This document shows, in pieces, positions 8,810 to 12,119 of a stretch of DNA of 12,119 nt; positions within the stretch are counted from its first letter, which is position 1, and every line of letters begins with the position of its first letter. The notes below the pieces were generated by a model. That model had not been told where the DNA came from. It ran no database searches and saw nothing but the letters and a program-made list of their open reading frames with translations. Source of the stretch: Mariprofundus sp. (GTDB lineage: Bacteria > Pseudomonadota > Zetaproteobacteria > Mariprofundales > Mariprofundaceae); assembly GCA_015485035.1 (NCBI GenBank), contig WFUI01000288.1, forward strand, positions 1 through 12,119. Reading direction: 5' to 3'. The translations under genes were made by a program, and so were the position numbers.

Positions 8810-10122
8810 GAGCTGCTCCCTTTTGATTTGATATTATCTTCTTGATTCAGTGAACCACCCACGGCACGCTCCAGTTCAGCCAGGCGTTTGTGATAGTTTG
8901 CTCTTGCTTGTTCGAATTCGAGTTCAGTGCGTATCAGGTTTTTCTCGGCGCTGATCAGTGTCAGAAAGTCACCGTTGCCGGCCTGATAATCCGCTCTTGC
9001 TGTTTCCATGTTTTCTTTTGCCAGTGGCAGCAGCCGTTTATGAAATAGCGATAGCGTATGGATACTTTCTTCGACTCTGTCGTAGTTGTTTTGCACCTCT
9101 GCTTCGATCTGTTTTACAGCCCCGACCCTGTCCCACTCCATCCGCTGCATTTCCGCACGGAATTCATCCACGGATGCATGTCGTTTGCTTTGGCCAAAAG
9201 GAATGTTGATGCTAATACCGACAGTGAAACGCTTGGCATGTCTGTTCCACAAACTGTTATACCCACCAGTCAGTTTGAAATCCGGGTAAAATTCTCGCTG
9301 AGCCAGATCCGTTCTGGTTTCAGCAGCACGGACATGTGCTGATAGTGATTTAAGCTCAGGGCGCGTTTTGATAGCCAGTTCACGTAATACTCTGGCTTCA
9401 GGCAGTTTGGTGGAAGTAGAGAACGTTGATGGCAGGGGGATGTGGCTGTCTGGCGCACGGTTTAATAAGGTATTGATGCGCACCATGATTTCACGCCGTT
9501 GTCGTTCCAGTATAATCGCCTGATGCTCCAGCATTGTGAATTCAACATCGGCGCGCAATGCATCCTGTTTGCTGGCAAGGCCTGCGCTGTATCTCACTTC
9601 TGCGATGCGGCGAAATTCTTGTAACAGCTTTGTGTTGATGCGATTAATGCGAATAGCTTCGTGAATAAAGCGCCAGTCGGCAAAAGCGGACTTTGCTGCC
9701 GCAGCCAGCTGTAAACGCAAGCTTGATATGCTTTCGCGAGCGGCATCGGCTTCATACGTTGCCGCTTCACTTCGTAGTCGCAGTTTTCCCGGCCATGGTA
9801 TTTTTTGTGAAATCTCTAACCTTTGCCCGAAATCGAGACCTGTAACGCCTGCTGTTGCAGGGGCTACAGCATAGGAAAGCATTGGATCATCCAGCGCAGA
9901 TGCTTGCCCAATGCGAGCCTGTGAAGCCTCCCATGCAGCTTGTGTTGAGGATAAATCAGGATTCCGTTTTATCATCGCTTTCACAAGTTGAGCGGGAGAA
10001 ATCTGTTTGTCATGAATAAACAAAGCATCTTCATCAGCTTGCGCCATGCTCCATGAAGACGTGAGTAAAATAGTGGCAAACCCTAACGGCAGCCACCTTA
10101 TAACGTGGGGCAAATGACCCAT
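8806..10122 (-). CDS. TolC/CusC-family outer-membrane efflux channel
   Basis: A 438-residue outer-membrane factor that completes the tripartite exporter. The signal peptide (about 1-29) ends in SMAQA-DED, a type I cleavage pattern; unlike E. coli CusC there is no lipidation cysteine, and I see no cysteine in the protein. Two repeats of the efflux-protein domain follow, with long helices and the segment QKIPWPGKLRL near the first strand pair, typical of channels paired with metal RND pumps. The second repeat includes GGYNSLWNRHAKRFTVGIS and ends in the helix ELEFEQARANYHKRLAELE. The start at 10122 is chosen because GGAGG (complement of 10128-10132) lies 5 bases upstream; an in-frame ATG at 10152 has no such site. 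It overlaps the adaptor gene by 4 bases. Confidence 0.9.
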   Translation of the reverse strand: MGHLPHVIRWLPLGFATILLTSSWSMAQADEDALFIHDKQISPAQLVKAMIKRNPDLSSTQAAWEASQARIGQASALDDPMLSYAVAPATAGVTGLDFGQRLEISQKIPWPGKLRLRSEAATYEADAARESISSLRLQLAAAAKSAFADWRFIHEAIRINRINTKLLQEFRRIAEVRYSAGLASKQDALRADVEFTMLEHQAIILERQRREIMVRINTLLNRAPDSHIPLPSTFSTSTKLPEARVLRELAIKTRPELKSLSAHVRAAETRTDLAQREFYPDFKLTGGYNSLWNRHAKRFTVGISINIPFGQSKRHASVDEFRAEMQRMEWDRVGAVKQIEAEVQNNYDRVEESIHTLSLFHKRLLPLAKENMETARADYQAGNGDFLTLISAEKNLIRTELEFEQARANYHKRLAELERAVGGSLNQEDNIKSKGSSS

Positions 10123-10161
10123 TGAAACCTCCGATTTAATAACATCATCCATTTGTGAAAA

Positions 10162-10178
10162 GAGCTTTGAAAAAGCTC
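10162..10178 (-). terminator. Possible weak intrinsic terminator or attenuator hairpin
   Basis: On the minus strand the sequence GAGCTTT-TTC-AAAGCTC forms a perfect 7-bp stem with a 3-base loop, followed by four Ts. It lies between the cysteine-rich gene and the channel gene. The stem has only three G-C pairs and the T run is short, so it would at most reduce transcription into the exporter genes. It could also be only an mRNA processing or stability element. Confidence 0.35.
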
Positions 10179-10240
10179 AGGGCATACGAAACAATTACCG
10201 TGACAAAAAAATGCACGGCAAGTCCTTGAACGAAGATGTT

Positions 10241-10675
10241 TTAAATGCGGAGTCGGCTAGTCAGTAGATAGGTGTTTGTACCGGATCCCCATGGGGGAGA
10301 AGAGTAAAGATATGGGGCATCTTCAAAGCGAATTCCCATATTGTGTGAGAGTAGAGAAGCAAGCAGTGCAGGTGGTTGCGGTATATCAGCTGCAAATAGT
10401 TGCGATGCATGCAGGCCGGGCAAAGCAACAGCATCAACGAGAGGTTGATAGACATCTGTTATTGTGCAACAACCTGTGCTGGAAATAGCTTCATTGGCAT
10501 TGCACCCGCCGCCACCCATTTCGCAGCCCAGCATTGCATTCGGGCCTTTGCAACAGCATACGGTTTGAATTTTTCCACCCATAAGGTTGCAGGCAAATAC
10601 AGATTGAATTGATGGCAGAACAGAGGACAGCAGCAATGTCAGTAGTACGAACTGCCGCAAGAAGGAGTGAGCCAT
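10241..10675 (-). CDS. Secreted small cysteine-rich protein of unknown function
   Basis: A 144-residue protein with a clear signal peptide (MAHSFLRQFVLLTLLLSS, cleavage near residue 28) and eight cysteines. Seven of these lie between residues 40 and 70: a triple CCC (40-42), Cys51, Cys58 and a CC (69-70). Cys29 directly follows SVFA, so a lipoprotein is possible although the lipobox is imperfect. The rest is Gly- and Met-containing, then a Pro- and Leu-rich tail ending LTSRLRI. I do not recognise the family. It is the first gene on the minus strand, 118 bases upstream of the channel gene, and its Cys/Met content suggests periplasmic binding of a soft metal (inference). Upstream in-frame ATGs exist at 10726 and 10687; 10675 is preferred because GAAAGG lies just upstream and the signal peptide begins there. 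Confidence 0.65.
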   Translation of the reverse strand: MAHSFLRQFVLLTLLLSSVLPSIQSVFACNLMGGKIQTVCCCKGPNAMLGCEMGGGGCNANEAISSTGCCTITDVYQPLVDAVALPGLHASQLFAADIPQPPALLASLLSHNMGIRFEDAPYLYSSPPWGSGTNTYLLTSRLRI

Positions 10676-10759
10676 GTTGCCTTTCATTATGGACGCTACA
10701 TTAGTGCAGGCATGGAAGGGTAGCAACCTTCTTGTGTGGAGTGTTTCTTCAATGAGCAG

Positions 10760-10786
10760 GGGTCAAAATATATCAGTACTTGACCC
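10760..10786. repeat. Perfect inverted repeat GGGTCAA / TTGACCC
   Basis: The seven-base arms at 10760-10766 and 10780-10786 are separated by 13 AT-rich bases in the divergent intergenic region. The right arm contains the -35 hexamer of the plus-strand promoter. The left arm places the same hexamer on the minus strand, facing the cysteine-rich/exporter operon. No convincing -10 follows on the minus strand at the usual spacing, so a divergent promoter cannot be claimed. It may be a second regulator site or coincidence of the hexamer. Confidence 0.5.
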
Positions 10787-10811
10787 TATACCATGGTTAT
10801 GGGTTTAGAGT
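10780..10811 (+). promoter_or_regulatory. MerR-family promoter and operator for the second merR
   Basis: The -35 hexamer TTGACC (10780-10785) and -10 hexamer TAGAGT (10806-10811) are separated by 20 bases, the over-long spacing that MerR proteins correct. A 22-base dyad at 10783-10804 fills the spacer: outer arms ACCC/GGGT and inner arms ACCA/TGGT match, 8 of 11 pairs overall. The ACCCTAT half resembles operators of Cd/Pb/Zn-type MerR proteins more than the classical Hg operator, from memory of those sites. It would drive the leader ORF, the second merR and the outer-membrane gene, implying autoregulation. Confidence 0.75.
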
Positions 10812-10844
10812 TGTGCTATGTTACAAAGGCAAGGAGGTGACTGC

Positions 10845-10895
10845 ATGGCTATCAAACGAAAAATTGAGTTGTCCAGTTCGGACGGTGTAACATGA
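10845..10895 (+). CDS. 16-residue leader ORF overlapping the second merR
   Basis: The short frame encodes MAIKRKIELSSSDGVT and ends in a TGA that overlaps the merR start (ATGA at 10892-10895). It is preceded by AAGGAGGTGA (10831-10840), an almost ideal Shine-Dalgarno sequence, with 4 bases to the ATG. The merR ATG itself has only a weak site upstream, so ribosomes finishing the leader could re-initiate on merR. The peptide has no cysteine or recognisable motif. It may be a translational-coupling leader or the remnant of a longer gene. Coding status is not proven. Confidence 0.5.
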   Translation: MAIKRKIELSSSDGVT

Positions 10896-11296
10896 CCCGA
10901 AAAACTATTGGCTGGGTCGCCAAAGAGGCGGGCGTGAATGCACAGACTGTGCTCTATTATGAGCGTCGTGGTCTGTTACCTGCACCCTCCCGAACCATGA
11001 ATGGCTATCGTGTATTTAATGATGCATCGGTGCGGCGTATTCGCTTTATCAAACGAGCGCAGGAGCTGGGTTTTATGCTGAAACAGGTGATGGCGCTGCT
11101 GGCGTTACAGGGTGAGCAGAATGCCAGTTGCGCCGAAGTGAGCAGCATGGCTGCAAACCACCTGGAAGATATCGAAGCGAAAATTCACGATCTGGAGCGC
11201 ATGAGAGATGCATTGGTTCCACTGGTGGAGGCGTGCCCTAAAAAAGGAGCGATGAAAGACTGCCCGATTATGGATAGTCTGGAAGGCGATGGATGA
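10892..11296 (+). CDS. Second MerR-family soft-metal sensor (Hg/Pb-type ligand set)
   Basis: A full-length regulator of 134 residues. The winged helix-turn-helix covers about residues 4-50 (IGWVAKEAGVNAQTVLYYER, then NGYRVF), the second helix pair 51-75 (RAQELGFMLKQVMALL), the dimerisation helix about 82-112, and a C-terminal metal loop follows. Cys80, Cys115 and Cys124 are spaced 35 and 9, as in Hg(II) MerR and also in PbrR-type proteins. CueR-type copper sensors have Ser at the first position, so Cys80 argues for a divalent metal. The CPIM end of the loop leans towards MerR. It lies behind a matching operator and is probably autoregulated. The outer-membrane gene overlaps its stop by 4 bases; whether it also controls the divergent exporter operon is open. 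Confidence 0.9.
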   Translation: MTRKTIGWVAKEAGVNAQTVLYYERRGLLPAPSRTMNGYRVFNDASVRRIRFIKRAQELGFMLKQVMALLALQGEQNASCAEVSSMAANHLEDIEAKIHDLERMRDALVPLVEACPKKGAMKDCPIMDSLEGDG

Positions 11297-12119
11297 TGTT
11301 GCTGTGGATTATGGTCATGGTTACCAGCCTGTTCTCCTTTGCAGAGGGTGCTGCCGCCGGGCCGATTACATTCAATAGCGCACTGCCAATTTCCGAAGGG
11401 GTGGGGATTCTACGCTCACAAATCAAACTGGTGCGCAAGACGGGCGATGCTTCTGCTCTGAATCGGGATGTGACAGTCACAGCCGTACCGCTGGTGCTGG
11501 CTTATGGTATCAGCTCCAAACTGGCGCTGTTTGGTGTATTGCCTTATGTGAATAAACGCATGGATATCACCATGGGAGCGATCCGTATTCATCGCCAGAC
11601 ACAAGGGTTGGGTGATGGTAAGTTTTTTGCTCGCTATACGGTTTATCAGGTGGATCGTCCTGGAGATACGCTGCGTATCGCGCCATTTGCCGGTTTGAAA
11701 ACGCCTACGGGAAAATACGATACATATGATGCCTTTGGCCTGTTGCCGCGCCCGCTGCAATCGGGATCGGGATCATGGGACCCGTTTGCCGGTATAACCA
11801 TGACACGCCAGACACTGGATTGGGAGTTTGATACAGCGGCCAGTTATCAGGTGAATACAAAGGCATCCGGTTTTGATTTTGGCGATGAAGCCCGGCTCGA
11901 TGCTTCGTTTCAGTATAGGGTGCTGCCGCGTTCGCTGGATGATCTTGGCGTACCCGCCTTTGTCTATGCCGTACTGGAATCGAGTCTGATCTGGAATGGC
12001 AAGAATAAGCTGGCAGGAGCGACAGATATCAATAGTGGCGGTACGACCTGGAATCTGACGCCCGGCCTGCAATATGTGACCCGTCGTTATGTGCTGGAAA
12101 CAGCCGTTCAGATACCAAC
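11293..12119 (+). CDS. Outer-membrane transporter-like protein, 3' end missing
   Basis: The reading frame starts at ATG 11293, overlapping the merR stop (ATGA), after GGAAGG (11281-11286), and stays open for 275 codons to the window edge. The N-terminus is a signal peptide (MMLLWIMVMVTSLFSFAEG, cleavage near the AAAG at about 20-23). The rest alternates short amphipathic strands with aromatic ends (GLGDGKFFARYTVY, RIAPFAGLKTPTGKYD, DWEFDTAASYQVN), as in beta-barrels. The order and the GLKTPTGKYD segment resemble the family annotated as 'transporter' or 'MetA pathway of phenol degradation' outer-membrane proteins. That family turns up near heavy-metal genes, but its substrate is unknown. Co-transcription with merR suggests metal-dependent expression. 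Confidence 0.8.
   Translation, partial: MMLLWIMVMVTSLFSFAEGAAAGPITFNSALPISEGVGILRSQIKLVRKTGDASALNRDVTVTAVPLVLAYGISSKLALFGVLPYVNKRMDITMGAIRIHRQTQGLGDGKFFARYTVYQVDRPGDTLRIAPFAGLKTPTGKYDTYDAFGLLPRPLQSGSGSWDPFAGITMTRQTLDWEFDTAASYQVNTKASGFDFGDEARLDASFQYRVLPRSLDDLGVPAFVYAVLESSLIWNGKNKLAGATDINSGGTTWNLTPGLQYVTRRYVLETAVQIP

Noticed and set aside
10122..10152. Upstream ATG at 10152 for the channel gene
   Set aside because: No ribosome site, and it would place ten polar residues before the signal peptide; ATG 10122 has GGAGG 5 bases upstream.
10715..10731. GAAGG-N7-CCTTC inverted repeat upstream of the cysteine-rich gene
   Set aside because: Only five-base arms, does not match a CueR or CusR site that I know, and no clear promoter elements frame it.

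Overview
The window is a metal-resistance locus from a Gram-negative bacterium. The evidence is a periplasmic MerP, a tripartite RND exporter with an outer-membrane channel, and a beta-barrel outer-membrane protein. Base composition looks balanced by eye (not computed). The genes are tightly packed, with start/stop overlaps at most junctions. A proteobacterium is likely; the gene mix would fit an aquatic gamma- or zetaproteobacterium, but I cannot fix the taxon from sequence alone. No transposase, integrase, tRNA, rRNA or CRISPR array is visible.

Region 1 (1-3368, plus strand) is a mer operon in the order merR (5' end cut off by the window), merT, merP, an unnamed 37-residue membrane peptide, merF, merA, a CopZ-like Fe-S metallochaperone and a small GDCCVxC cysteine-rich protein. 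merR reads in the same direction as the structural genes and appears translationally coupled to merT, unlike the divergent merR of Tn21/Tn501. MerP would bind periplasmic Hg(II), MerT and MerF would carry it across the inner membrane, and MerA would reduce it to Hg(0). The last two genes plausibly handle thiol-bound metal in the cytoplasm.

Region 2 (3413-10675, minus strand) converges on region 1 with only 44 bases between. Read 5' to 3' it encodes a small secreted cysteine-rich protein, a TolC/CusC-type channel, a CusB-type adaptor, a CusA-type RND pump, a Met-rich SHOCT membrane protein and a monohaem c-type cytochrome. The pump keeps the three periplasmic methionines of E. coli CusA, so Cu(I)/Ag(I) export is the best guess. 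It appears to lack the transmembrane lysine needed by E. coli CusA.

Region 3 (10676-12119, plus strand) diverges from region 2. It has a MerR-family promoter (dyad between a -35 and a -10 spaced by 20 bases), a 16-codon leader ORF overlapping a second merR gene, and an outer-membrane transporter-like gene that runs off the window. Both MerR proteins carry the Cys-x34-Cys-x8-Cys ligand pattern of divalent soft-metal sensors (Hg or Pb), not the CueR copper pattern. A Cu(I)-type exporter is therefore flanked by a regulator that should not sense Cu(I).
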